The translations under genes and the position numbers were made by a program. From assembly GCA_013297565.1 (NCBI GenBank), contig JAAFHK010000001.1:1-54992 (forward strand): a stretch of DNA of 54,992 bases, read 5' to 3'. This document shows, piece after piece, positions 1 through 7,742 of the stretch (position 1 is its first letter; every line of letters begins with the position of its first letter). The notes below the pieces were generated by a model. It had not been told where the DNA came from. It saw only the letters and a program-made list of their open reading frames with translations, and did not search any database. Source of the DNA: Cytophagales bacterium (GTDB taxonomy: Bacteria; Bacteroidota; Bacteroidia; Cytophagales; Thermoflexibacteraceae).

Positions 1-1635
1 GGCAGCCGTCAAACTTCCTGCGGCTGGAAGCCCCGAATTATTAGTAACTACTCTGGTAAAAGCCAACTCGACTGCGCCAATATCGACATTGGTAGCGCCT
101 ACATTATTATCAATATCTCTTGTTTTGCCTAACTGATCCCCACCAGCTATAATAGCCGCAGCGTCCAAGCCTTTATCAATCAAAGGGCTGTCATAGCGAG
201 GTTTGTAGGCATAAATAAAGCCATTTTCGTCCGTCAAGGCATCAACCTTGGCAGCAGTCCAGCCTTGATTAATGTAACTTTGATTGGGATTGGGATTATC
301 TGAAGGAATTATTGTGAATCCAGAGCCTGTTCCGCTGGCGATCCAGTTATAGCTTTCTGTATTGAGTACGCCTATGTTATTGATATTCGCATTCGTTATG
401 GCGGCTGTATTATTGCCCACCAAACTATTAAAAATGTCCAATGTACCTCCAAAAGACAGACCGCCACCGCTACCGCTTGTGCTTATATTATCCGCAATGG
501 TAACATTTCGAAAAATTACGCCACCATCACTATGAATTCCTCCACCGCCATTTACGCCTCTGTTAGCAATAAAAGCGGTATTATAAGCAGTCAATGCACC
601 ACCCGCCGAATTATGAACTCCCCCTCCTGTACCATTGGCGTTATTTTTATAAATAGCACAACGATTCAGTATTAAGTTTTTAGGGCTATTTTGGCAGATA
701 AAACCGCCATTTCCTGTGGAGGTTTGGTTGCTGTAGGCTCGGCAGTCATTAAAAGTAGTATTAAATCCACTCGAACCGCCCAAATAGACTGCCCCGCCAT
801 CGTTTGGCGTGCTATTATTTTTAAAAATGCAATTTGTAAGGTTAAAATCGGGAGCTCCTGCAGTGTTATTTTCGGCATGGATAGCCCCGCCGTCTGTAGT
901 TGTGGCTTTATTTCCATCAAAAAGGGTATTATTAATGTTAAGAACATTGGGTAAGCCTATCATTTTGATAGCCCCGCCCGCAGTTGCCTCGTTGATCAAA
1001 AATTTACAATTATTAATCGTAGTATTGATATTTTTAAGGTTGCCCGCCTCCAAGTAAATAGCCCCGCCTGTATTATCCGAGCGGTTATTTTTAAAAATAG
1101 TATTTTGGATTTGTAGCGTAATGGCAGTTGATATAACAGAATTATTATTAAGGACTCTTATAGCCGCCCCGCTATTGCCACTATTATTATTTTCGAATTG
1201 GCAATCTCTGATCTGCACATTAATCGCATTTGACCCCGTATCACCCACAAAAACAGCCCCGCCGAAGGCACTTTTGAATTTGATTTTTTGGATTATGATA
1301 CTAACACTAAAATCATCGATCCTCAAAATCTGGTTATTGTTCAAGCCGTCAAGCGTAATATCTATGCTTGTGTCGTTAAAAGTAATTAAACCATTTACGT
1401 AACTAATATTCAAAGGTGTAGGAATACTAATGGTCTGTCCTGCCAAATTTGGATCAAACCTAATATTAACAGCACCGCCTACATTTGCATTAACATCAGC
1501 AACAGCCTTAGCCAAAGAGCCCGCTACTAAAGGGTTTGTGCTTGTATTGGAAACTATAAAAGTTTGGGCATGGAGAACAGAACTGCCCAAAAGGAAAAGT
1601 GAGAAAAGCAGAGATTTGATAAACATTTTTTTCAT
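1..1635 (-). CDS. Secreted right-handed beta-helix (Pmp/CSLREA-like) surface protein, partial (3' end beyond the window)
   Basis: The frame is open without a stop from the ATG at 1635 to the left edge, giving at least 544 residues of the N-terminal part. It starts with a signal peptide (MKKMFIK, hydrophobic stretch, VLHAQ). A module beginning TFIVSNTSTNPLVAGSLAKA follows, resembling the start of CSLREA/Pmp-type beta-helix domains. After that come irregular repeats rich in GGA-I/V and N-N-x-x-GNGG patterns (GGAIYLEAG, GGAIKM, GGAVYLGG, GGGIHSDGG), typical of parallel beta-helix coils. Near the left edge the opening motif returns as FTRVVTNNSGLPAAGSLTAA, so a second module begins there. It is probably exported to the cell surface, perhaps by type IX secretion; the C-terminal sorting signal would lie outside the window. 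Specific function unknown. Confidence 0.85.
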   Translation of the reverse strand, partial: MKKMFIKSLLFSLFLLGSSVLHAQTFIVSNTSTNPLVAGSLAKAVADVNANVGGAVNIRFDPNLAGQTISIPTPLNISYVNGLITFNDTSIDITLDGLNNNQILRIDDFSVSIIIQKIKFKSAFGGAVFVGDTGSNAINVQIRDCQFENNNSGNSGAAIRVLNNNSVISTAITLQIQNTIFKNNRSDNTGGAIYLEAGNLKNINTTINNCKFLINEATAGGAIKMIGLPNVLNINNTLFDGNKATTTDGGAIHAENNTAGAPDFNLTNCIFKNNSTPNDGGAVYLGGSSGFNTTFNDCRAYSNQTSTGNGGFICQNSPKNLILNRCAIYKNNANGTGGGVHNSAGGALTAYNTAFIANRGVNGGGGIHSDGGVIFRNVTIADNISTSGSGGGLSFGGTLDIFNSLVGNNTAAITNANINNIGVLNTESYNWIASGTGSGFTIIPSDNPNPNQSYINQGWTAAKVDALTDENGFIYAYKPRYDSPLIDKGLDAAAIIAGGDQLGKTRDIDNNVGATNVDIGAVELAFTRVVTNNSGLPAAGSLTAA

Positions 1636-1801
1636 AATTATGCTAATTTTAGTATAATTACGTAGCAAACTCCAAAAAGTCGTATTTTTTAACAAAAACT
1701 TACACAAAACTTAAGGCCTTGAAGCGATTATTAATTTTGAACTTTAATTTTTCTTAAAACAACAAAAAATCATTTATTACCCGAAATTTATTTTTTTGGG
1801 T

Positions 1802-1891
1802 TACGTAGTTTACTTATGGAAAGGAAACACAGGAATTGGTTACACTTTGGAAACTTTGCTTGGAGTTGGAGAAAACAATGGACTTGTTTAG
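1802..1891 (+). pseudogene. Relic of an MvaI/BcnI-type restriction endonuclease
   Basis: A short frame reads LWKGNTGIGYTLETLLGVG followed by ENNGLV and a stop. The G-x-T-G-I-G-x-T-L-E-x-L-L-G-x-x-E-N-N pattern is, from memory, the N-terminal core of the MvaI/BcnI restriction endonuclease family, where it precedes the PD and ELK catalytic residues. Nothing after it continues the family, and no partner methylase is nearby, so this is a leftover of a lost restriction gene. The rest of the 443-bp gap between the beta-helix gene and the methyltransferase holds nothing I recognise. Confidence 0.45.
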
Positions 1892-2078
1892 TTGAAAATT
1901 GTCCTTAAATTAATTAAACTTGAAGCTATATACAACCATGATTTGAAGTTTTGGGCTTTATATTCAAACCCTAATTGAATACACGCTAAAGCTAATTGTT
2001 CTCTGTATGGACAGGTTTATTCGTAGGAATTTTGGTGTATTTTAGTCGCTTTTTTGAACCTTTAGCACATAAAACTTC

Positions 2079-3269
2079 ATGATCGAATACCTAAAAGACG
2101 GAAATTGGCTCAAATTCATTGATGAAAATCGGAATTGTGCCAAACCTGCTGATCTTCTACTCAAACTCCAGACGCTTTCGAAAGAACTTTTGGGAGAGGC
2201 AGTAAAGCAAATTATAGCTTGGCAAAAAGCACAACATAAACTCCCGATTTGGGCGAAAAACCCGCTTATCTTTTATCCTTCGGCACTTTCTGTGGAGCAG
2301 GCTTCTTCCGAACGGACAGCTTTGTACAAGGCGGAATTTATAGATGGGGAAAGCATGGCTGATCTAACAGGCGGCATGGGCATAGATTCATATTTTTTTT
2401 CCAAAAAAGTACAAAAATTGTATTATTTGGAAAAAAATGAAACGATTGTTACAGCAGTCAAACATAATTTTGAGGTTTTGGGAGTGCAGAATATTGAAAT
2501 TTTGAACCAAAGGGCTGAAGAATTTTTGGAAAAAAATGCTTTTTCTTCAAAACTTGATTGGCTTTACCTCGATCCTGCGCGCCGAAACGAAAAACAAGAA
2601 AAAATATTCCAATTAGCTGATTGCGAACCCAATGTGGTCGAACTTTTAGACAAACTATTTGAAAAGGCAGTTCGAATCATGATCAAAACTTCGCCTTTTT
2701 TGGACATTCGGCGCGCTTGCGAGGATTTGAAATGGGTGCAAAAAGTGGCGGTTGTGGCGGTCGAAAATGAGTGTAAGGAGGTTTTGTATTTTTTGGAGAA
2801 AAAAGAAAATAAAACAATCACGATTCATAGCGCAAATTGGCAGAATCAAGTTTGGCAAACCTTTGATTTTGAAGCAAATGAAGAAAAAGAAGCCGAAATT
2901 TCATGCACCTTGCCACAAACCTATATTTACGAACCAAACGCCGCTATACTCAAAGCAGGGGCTTTTAAAATTTTGGCTAAAAAGCTGAATATCAATAAAT
3001 TACACCCACATTCGCACCTTTACACAAGTCATGAAAAACTTGAGCATTTTGCAGGGCGAAGTTTCCGTTTGCAAGCCATTTGTAAGGCAAATGTTAAAGA
3101 ATTGAAGAAAATTTTGCCTGAAAAAAAAGCAAATTTAGCGGTTCGAAACTTTCCCATGTCGGTCGAGGATTTGCGAAAAAAATTGGATTTGGCAGAAGGC
3201 GGCAATGTTTTTATTTTTGCTACGACCTTGCTTGATGAGAGCAAAGTTTTGCTAATTTGTGAAAAATAA
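2079..3269 (+). CDS. Class I SAM-dependent methyltransferase with THUMP-like domain (PG_1098 family)
   Basis: A 396-residue protein with a helical N-terminal region (about 1-95), a Rossmann methyltransferase core and a C-terminal THUMP-like part. SAM motif I is DLTGGMGIDSYFF (about 96-108) and motif IV is the DPARR of LYLDPARR (about 163-170). The KTSPFLD stretch after motif IV and the PNAAILKAGAF stretch (about 288-298) match the Bacteroidota PG_1098-type proteins annotated as THUMP-like. THUMP domains bind RNA, so an rRNA or tRNA methyltransferase is likely, but the target base is not known to me. The gene stands alone; the convergent beta-lactamase gene ends 11 bp after it. Confidence 0.8.
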   Translation: MIEYLKDGNWLKFIDENRNCAKPADLLLKLQTLSKELLGEAVKQIIAWQKAQHKLPIWAKNPLIFYPSALSVEQASSERTALYKAEFIDGESMADLTGGMGIDSYFFSKKVQKLYYLEKNETIVTAVKHNFEVLGVQNIEILNQRAEEFLEKNAFSSKLDWLYLDPARRNEKQEKIFQLADCEPNVVELLDKLFEKAVRIMIKTSPFLDIRRACEDLKWVQKVAVVAVENECKEVLYFLEKKENKTITIHSANWQNQVWQTFDFEANEEKEAEISCTLPQTYIYEPNAAILKAGAFKILAKKLNINKLHPHSHLYTSHEKLEHFAGRSFRLQAICKANVKELKKILPEKKANLAVRNFPMSVEDLRKKLDLAEGGNVFIFATTLLDESKVLLICEK

Positions 3270-3280
3270 AATAAATTTTA

Positions 3281-4036
3281 TCACCTACCCAATGCCTTTT
3301 TGAGCATATTTTGGGTATGTTTGATCAAAGTATAACTCCCGTATTGACCATGCCCACTAATTACCAAACGCGCCATGTAAAATTTTTCGGATAATTGATC
3401 CACCACATTTCGCCAAGCGGGGAGATCGGCATCGGCAATATTGCCCAAATAATCGGCTGTGGCGGATTTGATCAGGCAACCCCCAAATAAAACCCTTTCT
3501 TGGGGCAACCAAACCACAATATTATCAGGACTATGCCCTGCCCCAAAAAAATAAATTTCCAAACGGGTATTTCCAACCATCAAAACCGTATCTTTTTCGA
3601 AAGTATGGCTAAAAGGAATAGGCATTTTGGTAGAAGCTAATTCGGAGGTTTTTTTGAGGGCAAAAGTTTGTACTTTTTTGCGATGCAGATAGCCCAAGCC
3701 CCCAATCCGATCTTCGTGTGCGTGAGTCAGAATGGCATGAGTGATAGGTTTGCCAAAATGGTTTTCGGCTTTTTTGTAAAGGCGTTTCATTTGCTTGTAA
3801 TTCCAAGTTGCATCGATGAGTACAATTCCTTCGGAAGTATTGATAATCAAGCCATTAGCGTCAGCTTTGTAGAGATTGAGAATCGAAAAAGAGGTATGCA
3901 GTGTGATTGAATCGGTCAGGCGAATCAAGCCTATTTCGTCTGTGATTTTTTCGCTTGGAGCATTTTTGAATTGGGCAAAAAGAAACGATTGAGAAAAAAA
4001 TAAGAAGAAAAAAGAAAAGAAAATAAGGTTTTTCAT
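3281..4036 (-). CDS. bla: Subclass B1 metallo-beta-lactamase
   Basis: A 251-residue periplasmic enzyme with a signal peptide (about 1-22, ending FLFAQ). It carries the full B1 zinc set: H105, H107 and D109 in HAHEDRIGG, H168 in GAGHSPDN, C187 in FGGCLIKS and H229 in SGHGQYGS. The Zn2-site cysteine excludes glyoxalase II-type hydrolases, and the spacing is that of subclass B1. Such enzymes hydrolyse most beta-lactams including carbapenems; resident chromosomal copies are common in Bacteroidota. There is no integron or insertion sequence beside it, so it looks resident. A good promoter lies upstream (4063-4093), back to back with that of the aminotransferase gene. The exact named variant cannot be given. 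Confidence 0.88.
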   Translation of the reverse strand: MKNLIFFSFFFLFFSQSFLFAQFKNAPSEKITDEIGLIRLTDSITLHTSFSILNLYKADANGLIINTSEGIVLIDATWNYKQMKRLYKKAENHFGKPITHAILTHAHEDRIGGLGYLHRKKVQTFALKKTSELASTKMPIPFSHTFEKDTVLMVGNTRLEIYFFGAGHSPDNIVVWLPQERVLFGGCLIKSATADYLGNIADADLPAWRNVVDQLSEKFYMARLVISGHGQYGSYTLIKHTQNMLKKALGR

Positions 4037-4062
4037 GAGATATTTTTAAAAATTACGTCTTA

Positions 4063-4093
4063 CAAAATTACATTTTTCTTTTTCCTACCCAAA
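4063..4093 (-). promoter_or_regulatory. Bacteroidota-type promoter of the beta-lactamase gene
   Basis: On the minus strand TTTG (4093-4090) is followed after 19 bp by TAATTTTG (4070-4063), matching the Bacteroidota TTTG / TAnnTTTG consensus. It sits 27 bp upstream of the beta-lactamase ATG. Confidence 0.5.
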
Positions 4094-4130
4094 ATCTACG
4101 CAATTTTTGCCTCCTAAAGATTCTTAAGCC

Positions 4131-4163
4131 TTTGCGTTTTGTGGGTAAAAGATTATAATTTTG
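4131..4163 (+). promoter_or_regulatory. Bacteroidota-type promoter of the aminotransferase gene
   Basis: TTTG at 4131-4134, a 21-bp spacer and TAATTTTG at 4156-4163, 38 bp before the aminotransferase ATG. It is divergent from the beta-lactamase promoter. Confidence 0.45.
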
Positions 4164-4200
4164 AAAAATTTTTCCAAAAACCCCAAAAAATTTCTTTTTT

Positions 4201-5334
4201 ATGCAAAAAATTCCTTTTAACAAGCCTTACATGACAGGCAAAGAAACGCAGTACATAGCAGAAGCCGTTGGGCGTGGTCATATTTCGGGTGATGGTTTTT
4301 TTACCAAACAATGCCATGCTTTTTTTGAAAAAAAATACAATTTTTTGAAAACTTTGCTCACCACTTCCTGCACTGATGCCCTCGAAATGACCGCTTTATT
4401 GTTGGATTTGAAGCCCAATGACGAAGTAATTATGCCCTCTTATACTTTCGTTTCGACAGCCAACGCCTTTGTGCTAAGGGGCGCAAAAATCGTTTTTGCG
4501 GACAGTTTGCCCGATCACCCCAACATCGATCCTGACAAAATAGAAGCCTTGATCACGCCCAAAACGAAGGCAATCGTGGTCGTACATTACGCAGGAAATG
4601 CCTGCGATATGGGCAAAATCAATGCTTTGGCACGAAAACATAACTTGGCGGTGGTCGAAGATGCGGCGCAAGCCGTAGATTCATTTTATAAGGGCAAACC
4701 TCTGGGCGCTTGCGGGGATTTATCGGCGTTTTCCTTTCATGAAACCAAAAATATTATATCGGGCGAAGGGGGAATGCTGGTCATTAATGACAGCCGTTTT
4801 GCCAAAAGAGCCGAAATTATCAGGGAAAAAGGAACAAATCGGAGTGCATTTTTCAGAGGTGAAGTCGACAAATACGGTTGGGTGGAACTGGGTTCTTCGT
4901 TCTTGCCTTCGGATATTATTGCGGCTTTTTTGTTTGCGCAGCTCGAAAACTTGGATACTATTCAGGCGCGCCGCAAGCAAATTTGGCAAACTTATTTTGA
5001 TCAATTACAACCTTTAGCACAAAAAGAACATTTCACGATTCCGCCAATTCACGATTTTGCGACCAATAATGGGCATTTATTTTCGGTAGTTTGTAATAAT
5101 GCTACAGATCGGGAAAATCTGATTAATCATTTGCGAAGCAAAAATATCCATGCCGTTTTTCATTATTTGAGTTTGCACAAAAGTCCGTTTTACAGTCCCT
5201 TTCATGATGGGCGAGAATTGCCCAATTCGGATCATTTTTCGGATTGCTTGGTGCGTTTGCCACTTTATTATGAACTTTCGGAGTACGAGCAAAACTTCAT
5301 TATTGGTGAAATAAAGGCATTTTTCGGGAAGTAA
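4201..5334 (+). CDS. wecE: dTDP-4-amino-4,6-dideoxygalactose transaminase (DegT/DnrJ/EryC1 family)
   Basis: A 377-residue PLP-dependent sugar aminotransferase that begins directly with the family start IPFNKPYMTGKE. Family landmarks are SGDGFFTKQC (about 30-39), LTTSCTDALEM (about 58-68), the VVEDAAQAVDS strand carrying the PLP-contacting Asp, and the Schiff-base lysine in FSFHETKNIISGEGG (about 178-192). It converts dTDP-4-keto-6-deoxy-glucose to a 4-amino sugar used in surface polysaccharide, as WecE/RffA does in the enterobacterial common antigen pathway. No other sugar-nucleotide gene adjoins it; the relic of an IS630-type transposase lies downstream. Close matching to WecE/RffA supports the name, but the real sugar substrate in this organism is not shown. 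Confidence 0.85.
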   Translation: MQKIPFNKPYMTGKETQYIAEAVGRGHISGDGFFTKQCHAFFEKKYNFLKTLLTTSCTDALEMTALLLDLKPNDEVIMPSYTFVSTANAFVLRGAKIVFADSLPDHPNIDPDKIEALITPKTKAIVVVHYAGNACDMGKINALARKHNLAVVEDAAQAVDSFYKGKPLGACGDLSAFSFHETKNIISGEGGMLVINDSRFAKRAEIIREKGTNRSAFFRGEVDKYGWVELGSSFLPSDIIAAFLFAQLENLDTIQARRKQIWQTYFDQLQPLAQKEHFTIPPIHDFATNNGHLFSVVCNNATDRENLINHLRSKNIHAVFHYLSLHKSPFYSPFHDGRELPNSDHFSDCLVRLPLYYELSEYEQNFIIGEIKAFFGK

Positions 5335-5400
5335 ATAAAGGGTTTTTAAAAGAGTATAAGTAATCCTGTATAAATAGGTATTTTTATTTTCGTATTTTTG

Positions 5401-5977
5401 GATTATGGGACGCTAAATACACCAAAATTGGACGAAAAAGCCAAATTGGACTTGGAAAAATGCTACAAAAGCGGGAAAAACCATGCCTTTCGCAAACGCT
5501 GTCATGTAATTTTGTTAAAATCAGAAAATAGGAAATCCAAAGAGGTAGCGAATATTCTGAAAATGGGCACGAAATAGTGTAAATTCGCTGGGTTTCGCTC
5601 TATAAAAACGAAGGCTTGGAAACGACGAAAGGGCGGGGGCGAAAAACCCTTCTTGACCCAGAAAAAGATCGGGCGGGGTTTTGGCGGCAATCAACGAAAC
5701 ACCGCCAAAGAGCGCAAAGCGTCCAAGCTGAATTTGAGCAAAAAACAGGGAAAAAGGTTTCCTCCGACACCTTTATTCGTTTTTTAAAAGTTTTGGCGGA
5801 CGATACAAAAGGATCAGAAAAAGGCTAAAAAACAAACCTGATCCCACTATTTATGAAAATAAAGTATTGAATATGAATACTTTAGAAAAATTAGCAGAGC
5901 AGGGTTTGATCGATCTTTTTTATGGGGATCAGACGCAGGTGAGCAGCGAGGGCTACGTACCTTATGGCTGGCAATAA
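5401..5977 (+). pseudogene. IS630-type transposase, frameshifted and truncated
   Basis: Three frames must be joined to follow the protein. The first (5401-5577) is a helix-turn-helix segment (NTPKLDEKAKLDLEKCYKSG to SKEVANILKMGTK, stop). The second (about 5580-5825) contains the GRGRKTLLDPEKD and KVSSDTFIRFLKVL segments. The third, entered near 5800 and ending at 5977, contains IDLFYGDQTQVSSEGYVPYG and then W-Q-stop. These are the HTH, linker and first DDE strand of Bacteroidota IS630-family transposases. The remaining DDE domain is missing, so the element is dead. I could not identify terminal inverted repeats. Confidence 0.75.
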
Positions 5978-6011
5978 ATGAGTTTTTCTGCGGATAGGAA
6001 AACTCAGTAAA

Positions 6012-6049
6012 AAGCAAAGTAAAATTTCCTCCTGAAATTTTACTTGCTT
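6012..6049. repeat. Long hairpin downstream of the IS630 relic
   Basis: AAGCAA-A-GTAAAATTT and AAATTTTAC-TTGCTT form a 15-bp stem with one bulged base and a short loop. It may be a former terminator or insertion-sequence end. The remaining stretch to 6401, before the ABC gene, contains no frame or structure I can support. Confidence 0.5.
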
Positions 6050-6401
6050 TACAAAACGTTAAAGGCGACACAAATTAGCCTCGAATTGGTGTTGTTTTTT
6101 ATATGTAATGAAATTTCGTAAAAAATTACATTTCGTGCATTCTATTAAGGCAAAAATCATCAAGCTAAGTAGTTTGCGCCTCGCCAAGTTTCGTTACCCA
6201 ATGCGTTTTTTTTAAAAATTCCTTAATTTTGTATTCAGTGATTTTGGTCATCATAAAAAGCCTGTTTGTGTTGTTTTGATACAAAATTAGGCTTTTTATT
6301 TTTTGAAAAAAAATGTCGTGTAGTATGAAACTCTATTTATTTTTTGATTATTCTAAACTAATTACCGCCTAAAACCACCCTTTTTGGAAAAAATACCAAC
6401 C

Positions 6402-7007
6402 ATGAAGCAATTACAAGTCGAAAATTTAGGCAAACAATTTGGGCGCGAATGGATTTTCAGGAATATTTCTCTCGATTGGCAAACGCCCAATAGTTTTGCG
6501 ATTACAGGCGGAAATGGTAGTGGAAAATCTACTTTGCTGAAAATTTTGGCGGGTATGCAAATGCCAACTGCTGGAAAAATTACCTTTCAGATTGGCGAAA
6601 AACTGATTCCTGAAGAAAATATTTTTCGTCATTTGAGTTACGCCGCGCCCTATCTGCAAGTTCCTGAAGAACTTACACTTTCGGAAGTGATTGATTTTCA
6701 GGCAGATTTCAAGCCTTTTGTTTTTGAAAAAAAGGAAATATTGGAAAAACTAAACTTGGGGGCGGCACACAAGCCTGTCAAATATTTTTCATCGGGCATG
6801 AAACAGAAACTCAAATTGGGTTTGGCTATTTGGGCAAAAACTGATTTTTTGTTTCTTGACGAACCGACCTCGAACCTCGACTCGGCAAATACAGATTGGT
6901 ACAAAGAACAGATAATCAATCACTTAACTGATCGTTTGGTTTTGATCGCCTCGAATGAACCTTTCGAATACGATTTTTGCAAAGAAAGTATCCATTTATC
7001 CAAATAA
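6402..7007 (+). CDS. ABC transporter ATP-binding protein (CcmA-like)
   Basis: A 201-residue stand-alone ATPase. Walker A is GGNGSGKST, the signature is YFSSGMKQKLKLG (degenerate, as in CcmA-like ATPases) and Walker B is FLFLDEPTSNLD. I chose the ATG at 6402 because the family begins at the strand LQVENLGKQF; an upstream in-frame TTG at 6384 would add six residues. It has no transmembrane partner next to it; the LysE-type gene begins 8 bp after its stop, so the two are probably cotranscribed. The short length and missing H-loop histidine (SNEPFEYDF at the expected place) are like heme-exporter ATPase CcmA relatives in Bacteroidota, but a cytochrome-maturation role is not shown here. Confidence 0.75.
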   Translation: MKQLQVENLGKQFGREWIFRNISLDWQTPNSFAITGGNGSGKSTLLKILAGMQMPTAGKITFQIGEKLIPEENIFRHLSYAAPYLQVPEELTLSEVIDFQADFKPFVFEKKEILEKLNLGAAHKPVKYFSSGMKQKLKLGLAIWAKTDFLFLDEPTSNLDSANTDWYKEQIINHLTDRLVLIASNEPFEYDFCKESIHLSK

Positions 7008-7014
7008 TTAGAAA

Positions 7015-7650
7015 ATGACAGGCATTATTCATTTCGAAACCTTTTTATTGACGGGAATTTTACTCAATCTCACACCTGGCAATGATGCAATTTATATTTT
7101 GACCAAAAGCATAGGGCAGGGCAAAAATGCGGGTATTGTTTCGGCACTTGGAATCGGTACAGGTTGCCTTGTGCATACCATTTTAGCCGCTTTTGGGCTT
7201 TCTCTCATTATTGCCCAATCGATTTTGCTGTTCAATATTATCAAATATGCGGGGGCGGTGTATCTCCTTTATATGGGTTACAAAATGCTTGTCGATTCCT
7301 CAAAACTTGCTATGAATCAGGCAGTTATGTCCGAAAATATCGATTATTGGAAAATTTATCGTGATGGAATCATTACCAATGTTTTGAATCCGAAAGTTGC
7401 CTTGTTTTTCATTGCATTTCTCCCCCAATTCATCGATCCGAACCTCAAAAATACGACAATTCCTTTTTTGGCATTGGGTACTACTTTCGTTACAACAGGT
7501 ACAATTTGGTGCTTGATTTTGGCATTTTTTGCTTCGGCTTTTTTTACGAAACTTAAAAATAACCCCAAAATTGCTAATTATATCAATAAGATTTGTGGAT
7601 TTGCCTTGATTGGTTTGGGAATAAAAGTGGCTTTGGCGGATCAAAAATAA
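7015..7650 (+). CDS. LysE/RhtB family amino-acid exporter
   Basis: A 211-residue inner-membrane protein with about six hydrophobic segments and the family opening TGIILNLTPGNDAIYILTKS (about 14-33). The following LGIGTGCLVHTILAAFGLS and the VLNPKVALFFIAFLPQFID segment (about 123-141) are the conserved core of LysE/RhtB translocators. Members export amino acids or small derivatives such as lysine, threonine or homoserine lactone; the substrate here cannot be told. It follows the ABC ATPase by 8 bp and ends directly before a strong terminator. Confidence 0.88.
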   Translation: MTGIIHFETFLLTGILLNLTPGNDAIYILTKSIGQGKNAGIVSALGIGTGCLVHTILAAFGLSLIIAQSILLFNIIKYAGAVYLLYMGYKMLVDSSKLAMNQAVMSENIDYWKIYRDGIITNVLNPKVALFFIAFLPQFIDPNLKNTTIPFLALGTTFVTTGTIWCLILAFFASAFFTKLKNNPKIANYINKICGFALIGLGIKVALADQK

Positions 7651-7690
7651 AGAAACTCCATTTCATTTAGGGTGAAGTGGAGTTTCTTTT
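7651..7690. terminator. Rho-independent terminator between convergent genes
   Basis: AGAAACTCCATTTC and GAAGTGGAGTTTCT form a 14-bp stem (one G-T) followed by a T-run. It lies immediately after the LysE-type stop codon, and the MsbA-like gene converges from the other side. Confidence 0.8.
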
Positions 7691-7742
7691 AAAAAGCAAT
7701 TTTTGACAAATGGTTAATTCAAGAAGGACAAAACAAATAATA

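Noticed and set aside
672-1657. Several short plus- and minus-strand frames in the first 1.7 kb
   Set aside because: They lie antisense or out of frame within the long beta-helix gene, which has a signal peptide and repeated GGA-type coils across the whole stretch.
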